From assembly GCF_900452865.1 (NCBI RefSeq), contig NZ_UGOZ01000001.1:1364001-1428000 (forward strand): a DNA stretch of 64,000 nt, written 5' to 3'. The notes beneath the pieces are model-generated. The model made no database searches. It was not told the DNA's origin and saw only the letters and a list, made by a program, of their open reading frames with translations. This document shows positions 17,293 through 24,690 of the stretch, one piece after another. Numbering within the stretch: position 1 is the first letter of the stretch; every line of letters starts with the position of its first letter. This DNA comes from Legionella taurinensis (lineage in GTDB: Bacteria > Pseudomonadota > Gammaproteobacteria > Legionellales > Legionellaceae). The position numbers and the translations under genes were made by a program.

Positions 17293-18531
17293 TCAGGCCT
17301 GTGGGTTCGCGCGAACCCAATCCCTTTCGGTGGTTTCACTGAAATCCATGGCCAGTTGCGATGCCAGATTGGCAATGGCGTTCTCCAGCAAGCGAAACAA
17401 TTGCTGCCGTTGTTCACGGTTACCCATGTCTAGCGTGTCGTTTAAGGTGAGTGATAAACCCTGAGCCGCCGCATCAAAAGCCGTTTCAGCCGCCTTAATC
17501 GTAATGTCTTCGTAGTGATCCTGAGTCACCCGGCCGAGGGTGTGCATGGATTGTGCAAAAACAGAGCGAACCTCGTTGAGCGGCAGACTGAATGCCGTAT
17601 GGGTTGGCAGCGGGGTCGGGTTATTGTAAAGCTCATCGAGGTAAAAGCGGATTTGCCGTGGGTAGAGAATAAACGTACTGCCCGCCGCTTCCCGGGTATC
17701 AATCGCCTGTTGATAGGCGGTATCACTCAAGGTGTAATCATTGATGTGGTTGATTTGGCTGCTAAACGCAGGCTTGTCGGCATTGGCACAAAGATGAATA
17801 TAGGTTTTGGTGATGGTGGCCCATGGCCCGGCGTTGTAGCCGGCATTCAGAATCATGTCCAGGATATTCTTATCGGGATTCTGCAGGTTGCGCAGGCAAG
17901 CCCCAAAATCAGCGGCTGATGGCCCCCAGGGATCCTGATTGATGGCATAAAGCCTGAGTAAGGTATTGTATTGGAAATAGGCCGCGGCCAGGGGGCCAAA
18001 GTATTTATTGTCGAGACTGTCAGGGCCTTTTTTTACGGTTTGTTGACCACTGTCCTGATCTTCGATGCGATAGCCTAAACTCTTTTGCAGTACGGTAAAG
18101 TTGATCAGTCCTACGCCGCTTTCCAGCCGTTTGCTGTAATCATTGATTTGGTAAGGGCCGCCCTGTCCGGGTGCAAGCAACATGGAGCGGATGGCGGGAT
18201 CGGGATTTATCCAGGGGGAGGTGCTTTTGTAAGCCGCGGTTTGCAGGTTTTCCTGCAGCAACTGCCCAAACAGGGAGCCCGCAATGTAGTCGGTGTCAAA
18301 CGCCAGCTGTGGATCATGCTGATGAATCAAATAAGCATACATTGCTCCTGCCACCAGGTTGGCAATCAGCAAATCGCGTGTGTTGTCGTTCAGGATAAGA
18401 TTTTCCGTCTGCTCGTCAAGAGCCACTGGAAAACCGAGGTGATAATAAAGTTGATTGGGCTTAACGGATTGGGCTGCCAGCGGATTGACCAGCAGGAGAC
18501 TTAAAAAAGCCAGAACAAGAGTTCGCATCAT
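17293..18531 (-). CDS. Exported protein with weak lytic-transglycosylase resemblance
   Basis: A 412-residue protein with a signal peptide (RTLVLAFLSLLLVNPLAAQ, cleavage near residue 21). The mature part contains GQGGPYQINDYSKRL near residue 123 and LNAGYNAGPWATI near residue 230. These resemble the G-x-M-Q-I and AYNAGP motifs of SLT-type transglycosylases in spacing and order, but I cannot place the catalytic Glu. It is probably periplasmic or secreted. It converges on phaZ, with stops only 3 bp apart. The start is one of two adjacent ATGs. Function is unassigned; peptidoglycan or glycan binding is a guess. Confidence 0.55.
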   Translation of the reverse strand: MMRTLVLAFLSLLLVNPLAAQSVKPNQLYYHLGFPVALDEQTENLILNDNTRDLLIANLVAGAMYAYLIHQHDPQLAFDTDYIAGSLFGQLLQENLQTAAYKSTSPWINPDPAIRSMLLAPGQGGPYQINDYSKRLESGVGLINFTVLQKSLGYRIEDQDSGQQTVKKGPDSLDNKYFGPLAAAYFQYNTLLRLYAINQDPWGPSAADFGACLRNLQNPDKNILDMILNAGYNAGPWATITKTYIHLCANADKPAFSSQINHINDYTLSDTAYQQAIDTREAAGSTFILYPRQIRFYLDELYNNPTPLPTHTAFSLPLNEVRSVFAQSMHTLGRVTQDHYEDITIKAAETAFDAAAQGLSLTLNDTLDMGNREQRQQLFRLLENAIANLASQLAMDFSETTERDWVRANPQA

Positions 18532-18616
18532 TCACGTCAGAATAGAATAACCGGACCTCCATGATAAAGGGCAATTATTAGCACAATATTAAATCAGCCC
18601 AATGAACGGGAAGTAT

Positions 18617-18760
18617 TTAAAGCCAGAAAATGAGAACAAAAAGGTATAAGAGAGTCATGCCAATGACAGGAATGATGACAAACCCCAGAAACAGGTGGAT
18701 CTGGAGACGGTTTTCGGCTGAGGCCCGGTAGTATTCTTTTAGTTTGGCTAATAATGACAT
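18617..18760 (-). CDS. NapE/TorE-like small membrane protein
   Basis: A 47-residue protein: a short basic amphipathic N terminus (SLLAKLKEYYRASAENRLQ) and one hydrophobic helix HLFLGFVIIPVIGMTLLYLF. The polar start, the Pro inside the helix and the length match the NapE/TorE family, small membrane proteins found beside periplasmic nitrate or TMAO reductases. No reductase gene is present in this window. I chose the ATG at 18760, with GGGCGAG about 8 nt upstream. Function of the family is unknown. Confidence 0.65.
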   Translation of the reverse strand: MSLLAKLKEYYRASAENRLQIHLFLGFVIIPVIGMTLLYLFVLIFWL

Positions 18761-18853
18761 GGTTAGTCTCGCCCTTTTGGCTGGCCCTAAAATCCTGCTT
18801 GGACAACGATCCATTTTGCCTTGATAAACATCCCGCGTCAAAATGAATGTGAA

Positions 18854-20002
18854 CTAGCTGCTGCGGCCCCAGGGTCCACGCGGTCTTGCGCCCAGTTCAT
18901 CGGGATCGTGGAGTTGGGTTCTGTAAGCATTGTCTAAAAATTTTTTGACTCCGTCGACCATGCCAATGGCTTTTTCCTGCGCCTTGAGAGGGATTTGCGC
19001 TTTGATCAGCTTTTCCAGGGCATCGTACACGTTGGGTTCGCTTTGACTTTTATGATTGGCATAGCGATGGGCCATTCTCGCCATGCGATCGACGATGGCT
19101 TCATCCGGCAGGCCAGGCGAATTAAGGTGCTTGCTTAAGACTAAAAAAATGTCAGCGACGGTGGGAGGCGGTATTTTGACAGGGACGTAGGCGGAGGCTT
19201 TCATGGGCGTGACCGCGATTGGTTTCGGTTCGGGCACCGGGCGGCTGCCCCCATCGGGAGGCACATAACCGCCGGCACTGCTTAAGCTTGGCGGCGTATA
19301 GCTGCCGCCCAAATCCGCTTCCTCCGGGGCTGTGAGTTGCTGCCATAGTTTGATGGCCGCAGGGCCTTTATCGGCCAGTATTTTTGCGGCCGTTCCATAA
19401 AATCGGTCCAGGAGCGCCTGGGTGCTTTTCTGGTTTAAATGCAGGTTGATGGCCAGTGATTTAATCAGGGTTTCGTAAGTGAGTTTCCAGGTGGCGATGC
19501 TGTCCGCATCGGCAGACGTTAACGGTTTTTTCCAATCAATAATCCGTTGCGGCTCAAAATCAAAAAACACCACCCGGCCATTGGCAATCACTGCATTTCT
19601 GGATTCAATGTCGCCGCTGCCTTTCATGAATTTTCGATCTTTATCGATAACCCCCACAGACAGCATGGCCAATGACAAGTCCAACGCATCCTCAATGATT
19701 CTTGCGGTCTGTCCCTCAACGGCTGCCCATTTACCGGACGGTTTGTCGTACGCGGCGCGAATAAAGTAATTATCGCCGGAGTGAATAACCGGTAAAAACC
19801 CGGGTAACCCTGTGGCCTGTAATAAGAGGGAAGCATCCCTGTCCGCCGCGGCGCCCAAGCCTTCTTTAAACAGAATGCAGGGCGGGTGCGATTCATCACT
19901 GTCTGTTGATTTTTTTTTGCCCACCATCACCACAATGCCATCGCTGTCTTTCGTGGGGGTAAGATCGTAGTACAGATGCATGGTTTCCTTTGTCAGGGGC
20001 AT
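18854..20002 (-). CDS. Protein-kinase-like fold protein; effector candidate
   Basis: A 382-residue soluble protein. Kinase-like landmarks: a possible ATP-binding Lys in CILFKEG (K46), a catalytic-loop pattern GDIESRNAV (D131 with N136 five residues later), and a metal-binding Asp in VVFFDFEPQ (D148). The D to N step equals that of protein kinases, and N to D is 12 versus the usual 13. The His of HRD is replaced (SGD). Residues 230-275 are a Pro/Gly-rich linker (GGYVPPDGGSRPVPEPKP) and the last 100 residues are helical. The ATG follows GGAAAAACC. It is divergent from the CheD-like gene. Host kinase activity is an inference; aminoglycoside-kinase-like alternatives are possible. Confidence 0.55.
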   Translation of the reverse strand: MPLTKETMHLYYDLTPTKDSDGIVVMVGKKKSTDSDESHPPCILFKEGLGAAADRDASLLLQATGLPGFLPVIHSGDNYFIRAAYDKPSGKWAAVEGQTARIIEDALDLSLAMLSVGVIDKDRKFMKGSGDIESRNAVIANGRVVFFDFEPQRIIDWKKPLTSADADSIATWKLTYETLIKSLAINLHLNQKSTQALLDRFYGTAAKILADKGPAAIKLWQQLTAPEEADLGGSYTPPSLSSAGGYVPPDGGSRPVPEPKPIAVTPMKASAYVPVKIPPPTVADIFLVLSKHLNSPGLPDEAIVDRMARMAHRYANHKSQSEPNVYDALEKLIKAQIPLKAQEKAIGMVDGVKKFLDNAYRTQLHDPDELGARPRGPWGRSS

Positions 20003-20065
20003 GGTTTTTCCTTGGCTGACCCTTTATTAAAGAATAGGACAAAAGCCGTGGATTAAGTAAATGAT

Positions 20066-20095
20066 TTGCCCATTCGTTTTTTGATATGGTATACA
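20066..20095 (+). promoter_or_regulatory. Probable promoter of the CheD-like gene
   Basis: TTGCCC (20066-20071), 18 bp, TATACA (20090-20095). Transcription would start near 20101, ahead of AGGAGAG at 20108-20114. This favours a TTG start at 20120 over the TTG at 20066. Confidence 0.4.
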
Positions 20096-20119
20096 GAGGA
20101 CTATTTGAGGAGAGATTTA

Positions 20120-21046
20120 TTGCAATCGCGACATGAACGAACAGACGCACCCGCTGCACTGCTTCCCCATACGGAAGAAAACCCCTTTTATGTGAATGTC
20201 AAATACCTCCTTGATCCGCATTATCGCGAAGGCGATGCCAGGACGACCCCTTTCCTCTATACCACGGAATTGACTTCCTGTGTGGGGATAGGGTTGATTT
20301 ATCGCGAGGGCGAAGCAGTTAAAAAACTGGCCCTGTACCATTCGGCAACCGAGCATATTGGCTGTGAGGATGATTATATCCGTGCCGCCATTCACTCACC
20401 CTTTGAGCGCAACATGGGGGTCAATCAAAAAAACTTAATCCGGGCGCTTTACCGCTTTTTTTATGCGATAGAGGATGTTCGCGGTGTCACCATCGTCATC
20501 CACAGTAACAATGGCCCGGAGGAAGGCAGCGATTCGCAGAATGATGATTCCTATCGAGACGTTGTTCGTTTTGTGCAACGGGTTTTACAGGTGATGGGTC
20601 ATGTCAAACTGCCTAAGGAGAATTTCCTGTACAGTTGCCACAGTCCAGCGTTTGGAATCATGAATGACGGTAGTTTTTTTGCCGTGAGTCGACCCGAATA
20701 TGAACAACTGGCGCAGAAAGTCGCCCATTATGTGGCGGAAGAGATCCTTTCCCTGCCGCGTAAATTGAAGCCACTGCAGGGTAAAAGTATTTTTGTGGAC
20801 GGCCATAAAAAGAAGGTGAGCGCGCTGGATTCGCACATGCTGCAAACCATTCGCGAGGCTGAATCGGGAAAGAGGACATGGGTGGAAGCCTGCCATTGGC
20901 TGAATGACCGGATAAAGATCTTGCAGGAGAAGAAGCCGAAAGAAGCGGCAAAGTACGACCGGATACGATTCATGCTGCAGTTACTCGACGATGCCAACAT
21001 GTACCTTTGGTATAACATCGAGGAGGGGAAGCGGTTAAGGTCCTGA
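20120..21046 (+). CDS. CheD/CNF-like deamidase-fold protein; effector candidate
   Basis: A 308-residue soluble protein. Residues 48-75 read TTELTSCVGIGLIY, then EGEAVKKLALYHSA. This parallels the CheD catalytic segment (T-x-x-L-G-S-C-V-x-V, then a His on the next strand). Thr is six residues before Cys as in CheD, and the Cys-His spacing is 20 versus 17 in CheD and 15 in CNF1. Those enzymes deamidate glutamines in chemoreceptors or Rho GTPases. The remaining 220 residues match nothing I know, and no chemotaxis gene is nearby. The TTG at 20120 is chosen for its AGGAGAG site. A toxin-like glutamine deamidase is an inference. Confidence 0.55.
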   Translation: MQSRHERTDAPAALLPHTEENPFYVNVKYLLDPHYREGDARTTPFLYTTELTSCVGIGLIYREGEAVKKLALYHSATEHIGCEDDYIRAAIHSPFERNMGVNQKNLIRALYRFFYAIEDVRGVTIVIHSNNGPEEGSDSQNDDSYRDVVRFVQRVLQVMGHVKLPKENFLYSCHSPAFGIMNDGSFFAVSRPEYEQLAQKVAHYVAEEILSLPRKLKPLQGKSIFVDGHKKKVSALDSHMLQTIREAESGKRTWVEACHWLNDRIKILQEKKPKEAAKYDRIRFMLQLLDDANMYLWYNIEEGKRLRS

Positions 21047-21190
21047 GTGTTTCCTTTATGATAGATGAGTAACCCTTCGCGCCGGGTGTATCAAAACAGC
21101 CGTTGGCAGGGGAGAGGCAGGAAAAAGTAGGATTTTTGCCAATTTTAGTTTAAATTGATAAAAAATCTCCCCCATACCATGGAGAAGAAA

Positions 21191-22333
21191 ATGATTTTCA
21201 TCGCCATCCTGCTGATGATCCTGGTTGTCATTTTCTATGTGGGTGTAAAGCCTCAAAAACGAGACCGCAAATCGCCTCTTTACCGGTCGTCCTCCCTTCT
21301 TCCGCAGGAAGCCAGGTTGATAATCCCGTCACCGGAGTTGCCCGTTCCGACGGTCATTGCACCGTCGCCTGCGTTAACGCCTCCCGCTGAACTGGCTGCT
21401 TTCCATTTAATTACCCGAAGTGAATGCCATCCGGAGGTCGTGGATAACATCATTAAAATGACTCAATCCATGCCGCGACCGCATCCTTTACTGAAAGCGC
21501 TGACGAGCAATCTCGACAACCCCGAAAAACTCTACCAGGTGGTCAAAAGTGATGCAGAAATTGCGGCAAAAATTTTACGCACTGTCAATTCCGGCGGATT
21601 TTATCTGACAAAGAAAATAACGCATTTAAATTATGCCATCCTGTATTTAGGCAGCAACATGGTCAAAAACATTGCTTTACAATGCGTGATGAAGGCCAAT
21701 GTTCAATCGTCGGATAAACGGCTTAATCAAGCCCTGAAAACCATCTGGACGCAAGGTTTTTTAGCCAGTTCGCTGGCGCTTCCCCTGGCGAAACAATTGG
21801 GCCTGAGTCATGCGGCAGAATTAGGAACCCGTGCCTTGCTGGCGTACATTGGCAACCTGGCCATCATCACGTATAAGCCACAACTGGCCTATTATTTAAT
21901 CGAAAATTATTCGCTGTTTGAGAGGACAAAAATAGAACAACAGGAATTGGGCCTCAATGCGTCCATTGTGGGCAGCGAGTTAGCGCAAGCTTGGCAACTG
22001 CCTCAAGAGATTGTTGATGGAATACGTCATCATTTGCTGCCTCTGGGTGTGCCTCCCCCCCACCATCCGATAGGGGGCGATGCGCTCAGGGATTGCCTCG
22101 TCACCTACGTTTGTTGCCGTGCTGCCGAAATGATTATCAATCAGGGACTAAACGATGTGGGGGAATTAAATTTAAGGGATGAGCGCTTTCTGGAGTTGTT
22201 TTATCTTTCGGACTACCTTAACCAGGCCGACTTGCAGGCTTGTCTGGATTTACCCCAAAAACAGGTGTTTCGCAGCGAGGTCAATAAACTCATTCAAAAA
22301 ATAGAGAGGCCAGTTAAAGCGGCGCGAAAATAA
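21191..22333 (+). CDS. Membrane-anchored HDOD-domain protein
   Basis: A 380-residue protein with one N-terminal membrane helix (MIFIAILLMILVVIFYVGV), a Pro-rich linker and a cytoplasmic HDOD domain. The domain begins near IIKMTQSMPRPHPLLKALT and includes LRTVNSGGFYLTKKITHLN and the YLGSNMVKNIALQCV segment. HDOD domains lack the HD-GYP catalytic residues and act as signalling scaffolds, often linked to c-di-GMP circuits. The ATG at 21191 has GGAGAAG at the right distance; starts at 21155 (TTG) and 21179 are less favoured. Input signal unknown. Confidence 0.8.
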   Translation: MIFIAILLMILVVIFYVGVKPQKRDRKSPLYRSSSLLPQEARLIIPSPELPVPTVIAPSPALTPPAELAAFHLITRSECHPEVVDNIIKMTQSMPRPHPLLKALTSNLDNPEKLYQVVKSDAEIAAKILRTVNSGGFYLTKKITHLNYAILYLGSNMVKNIALQCVMKANVQSSDKRLNQALKTIWTQGFLASSLALPLAKQLGLSHAAELGTRALLAYIGNLAIITYKPQLAYYLIENYSLFERTKIEQQELGLNASIVGSELAQAWQLPQEIVDGIRHHLLPLGVPPPHHPIGGDALRDCLVTYVCCRAAEMIINQGLNDVGELNLRDERFLELFYLSDYLNQADLQACLDLPQKQVFRSEVNKLIQKIERPVKAARK

Positions 22334-22345
22334 ATCATTTTGTAA

Positions 22346-22534
22346 TTATTCAACAGAATTGGTTTTAAACGTTCTGATGACTTCCTGGGTGTCGTTATTC
22401 ACGATTGAACCATGGCATCGTCCCGAGCCATTTTGAGCCTGGGCAATCATCCAGGCAAAAAGCTTATCAATGTCATTGCCTTCTTTTTCCGCAATCAAAC
22501 GATCGCCAACATACACCTTTGCCGTATACACCAT
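22346..22534 (-). CDS. Small hypothetical protein
   Basis: A 62-residue protein starting VYTAKVYVGDRLIAEKEG, with a good ribosome binding site (AAGGGA, 5 nt before the ATG at 22534). It appears to form two short strands and a helix (DIDKLFAWMIAQAQNG). There are no membrane or export signals. I do not recognise the family. Confidence 0.6.
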   Translation of the reverse strand: MVYTAKVYVGDRLIAEKEGNDIDKLFAWMIAQAQNGSGRCHGSIVNNDTQEVIRTFKTNSVE

Positions 22535-22605
22535 AGAATCCCTTAACATTCACCGCAGTTAATAGGCTATCCCTTTAAGTATGGCATACACCCGGGGAAA
22601 GGCGC

Positions 22606-22971
22606 TTATGTCCCATCCTTTTTTGTGGAAAATTTTTCATAATCACCCGAAAAATTGGGTGGGGCAGGGTATTGGCTGCCCGTTGCGGAATGATCGCTTG
22701 GGCGGTAGCTGCATCCTGCCTTGTCATAGAACCAGCGGCTGGTATTGCCGGTCAAGTAAACTTCATCCTCTTTGGGTTTGTAAAGCCAGTGCGTGATTTC
22801 AAAATCGCCTTTAAACATGTCGGTGCATACCTTGCTCGCTTCATTCACGACTTTGGCGATGGCCTCGTTATCATAATGACCGATATCGCCCTGAAAGGAA
22901 CCGCCGATGTAGGGGTCGGCAAGCGCAACGCTGCTAAACAGCAGTAAGCAGGCGGGGAACATGGGTTTCAT
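22606..22971 (-). CDS. Small exported protein of unknown function
   Basis: A 121-residue protein with a signal peptide (KPMFPACLLLFSSVALA, cleavage before DPYIGG). The mature 103 residues contain two Cys (KVCTDMFKG and KAGCSYRPS) that could pair in the periplasm, and several aromatic residues. No known domain is recognised. Start at the ATG at 22971; the ribosome binding site is weak. Confidence 0.6.
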   Translation of the reverse strand: MKPMFPACLLLFSSVALADPYIGGSFQGDIGHYDNEAIAKVVNEASKVCTDMFKGDFEITHWLYKPKEDEVYLTGNTSRWFYDKAGCSYRPSDHSATGSQYPAPPNFSGDYEKFSTKKDGT

Positions 22972-23267
22972 CGTCTGTCCATTCCGTCGTGTCTTGCCTT
23001 TAGTATAGACGCATCAGTTCAGCTTGGGGTTGATTAAACCACGGCACGTGGCGTGAACATGGAACCGTACGAATGTCAGCCACCTGAGTAATGCCATGGT
23101 GGTGCAAATTCCGCGAGGGGATGGGTCGAATGGCCTAGAGTAAAAAGCCGAGGCATTTTCTATCCTTAATTTGCTACTTTTATATACATGATGGTTAAAA
23201 AATTAAATGAGCGTCAACGGGTATCCTGAGCTATCTTTAAAAAAGTTAAAAAACCAGGGAGAAAAAC

Positions 23268-23627
23268 ATGAGCTACGTGGATGGATTTGTTTTACCTATT
23301 CCGGCGGATAAAATCGAGGCCTATCGCAAGATGGCCAAATCCGCGGGTGAACGATGGATGGAGCACGGTGCCTTGGCCTTTCGTGAGTGCGTGGCAGAGG
23401 ATACCTCGGCTGAGGGCATGGTTCCCTTTCCTAAGCTGGCCGGAGCATCAGCCAACGAAGTCGTCATTTTTTCCTACATTGTCTTTAAATCCAGAGAACA
23501 CCGGGATGAAGTCAATAAGCGGGTCATGGACGATCCACGCATCAAGCAGAACATCGACGAGTTTGGCGAGCTGTTTGATTGCAAACGCATGGCTTATGGC
23601 GGTTTTAACGTTCTGGTTGATTTGTAA
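23268..23627 (+). CDS. DUF1428 (YbaA-like) protein
   Basis: A 119-residue protein matching the YbaA/DUF1428 group. It opens SYVDGFVLPIPADKIEAYR, has the family's E-C-V-A-E-D segment in the middle, and ends KRMAYGGFNVLVDL. The fold is a dimeric alpha/beta barrel like that of small monooxygenase-type proteins, and the biochemical role is unknown. The ATG at 23268 follows CAGGGAG. Its stop abuts that of the next, convergent gene with no gap. Confidence 0.88.
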   Translation: MSYVDGFVLPIPADKIEAYRKMAKSAGERWMEHGALAFRECVAEDTSAEGMVPFPKLAGASANEVVIFSYIVFKSREHRDEVNKRVMDDPRIKQNIDEFGELFDCKRMAYGGFNVLVDL

Positions 23628-23927
23628 TCACTCAGCCATTATGCCCGGGGTATTTCGCATGGTCGCGGCGGCCTGGTCTACTTTCTGCTGGATGTCGGGA
23701 TTTTTAAAAATCAGGTGTTCATGAACCCCCAGGGCAACCAGGCCAGGGGCTAACTCGGAAATGATTGCCAACGCCTCTTGCTTTTCGGCTTCACTGCTTA
23801 AAGGGCTGGCCATGATTTCCGCGTTACGCAGCACAGCGGCCACGGTGCCTTTTCTGACGTTAATGTTGTTGTAGCAGGCATAATTTTCCGCATCCGCTAG
23901 AATGTCTTCTGGTCTTTGGGCGCGCAT
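23628..23927 (-). CDS. Small hypothetical helical protein
   Basis: A 99-residue soluble protein, mostly helical by composition, convergent with the DUF1428 gene and sharing its exact 3' boundary. It contains ENYACYNNINVRKGTVAAVL and a Leu/Ala-rich middle. No motif or export signal was found. The gene has coding-like composition, but the start is not supported by a clear ribosome binding site. Function unknown. Confidence 0.55.
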   Translation of the reverse strand: MRAQRPEDILADAENYACYNNINVRKGTVAAVLRNAEIMASPLSSEAEKQEALAIISELAPGLVALGVHEHLIFKNPDIQQKVDQAAATMRNTPGIMAE

Positions 23928-24136
23928 GGTTTCTCACTTGATTGTTGTTCTATTTTAAACTGAACATGGGGTGTTTTCGGTATATTTCAAGGTCTCTCCC
24001 TGTTGTTAAAGAACGGGGATGCCTCTCTTTTTTTCGTTGCATTTCATGGATTTATAAGGTAATAATCATCGCGTTTAAATTTAAGCGCAAGCGGTTTGCG
24101 TTTGTATGACTGACATTGCAAATTCAAGGCAGGATT

Positions 24137-24577
24137 ATGAAACGAAACAGAATAATAGGATTTATGGCAATGATGTCGCTGGCTAATTGGTCCTATGCCG
24201 ATTTTACTTTTTACTCCAATTCGCTGAACCAGTGTGAGAGTATTGCAGGAAATTGGGCTGGAAAGGGCATGGCTTCGAGCTGGTTGACCGGCGAGTGCCA
24301 TTACCATGGCGCCGGGAAGGTCAGTGCAGTGAACAGCAATGGCCAGTTCAGCATTGAATTGGCGGTGGATAAAGATTCCGGCAGCTTTATATGCCCCAGT
24401 CACACGACCCGGCAATTGTCTGGCACCTGCCGTAATGGGGTGGTCACTATTCAAACGGAATACGGCAATCTCAATGGCCATTTCAGCGAAAGCACAGGCA
24501 ATGCCAGCGGCACCTTGACGGTAAGCCCTGGCATGAGCGCGGAAGTCAGCGTCCAATTTTATCGCAACGGCCATTAA
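24137..24577 (+). CDS. Exported beta-rich protein of unknown function
   Basis: A 146-residue protein with a signal peptide (KRNRIIGFMAMMSLANWSYA). The mature part has four Cys (NQCESIAGNW, GECHYHG, FICPSH, GTCRNG) and alternating strands, suggesting a disulphide-stabilised beta barrel that resembles lipocalin-like secreted proteins. I use the ATG at 24137 (AAGGCAGG upstream) in place of the earlier TTG. A hairpin at 24588-24608 follows. Confidence 0.65.
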   Translation: MKRNRIIGFMAMMSLANWSYADFTFYSNSLNQCESIAGNWAGKGMASSWLTGECHYHGAGKVSAVNSNGQFSIELAVDKDSGSFICPSHTTRQLSGTCRNGVVTIQTEYGNLNGHFSESTGNASGTLTVSPGMSAEVSVQFYRNGH

Positions 24578-24587
24578 TCTGAGGGCA

Positions 24588-24611
24588 AAGCCTGCCAGTG
24601 GCAGGCTTGTT
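24588..24611 (+). terminator. Hairpin after the exported beta-rich protein gene
   Basis: AAGCCTGCC and GGCAGGCTT form a perfect 9-bp stem around a 3-nt loop, 11 bp after the stop codon. The tail (GTT) is short in T, so termination may be weak. Confidence 0.55.
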
Positions 24612-24690
24612 ATCGGTGTAGGATTGGTTTATGGGCAGGGGCATGTTATAAGTGAGAGGGTAACGGATTTGCCAGGGATAATCATCGGTT

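Noticed and set aside
22972-23267. Gene in the spacer between the exported protein and DUF1428
   Set aside because: No open frame with a start signal; nothing recognised beyond AT-rich promoter-like DNA near 23160-23250.
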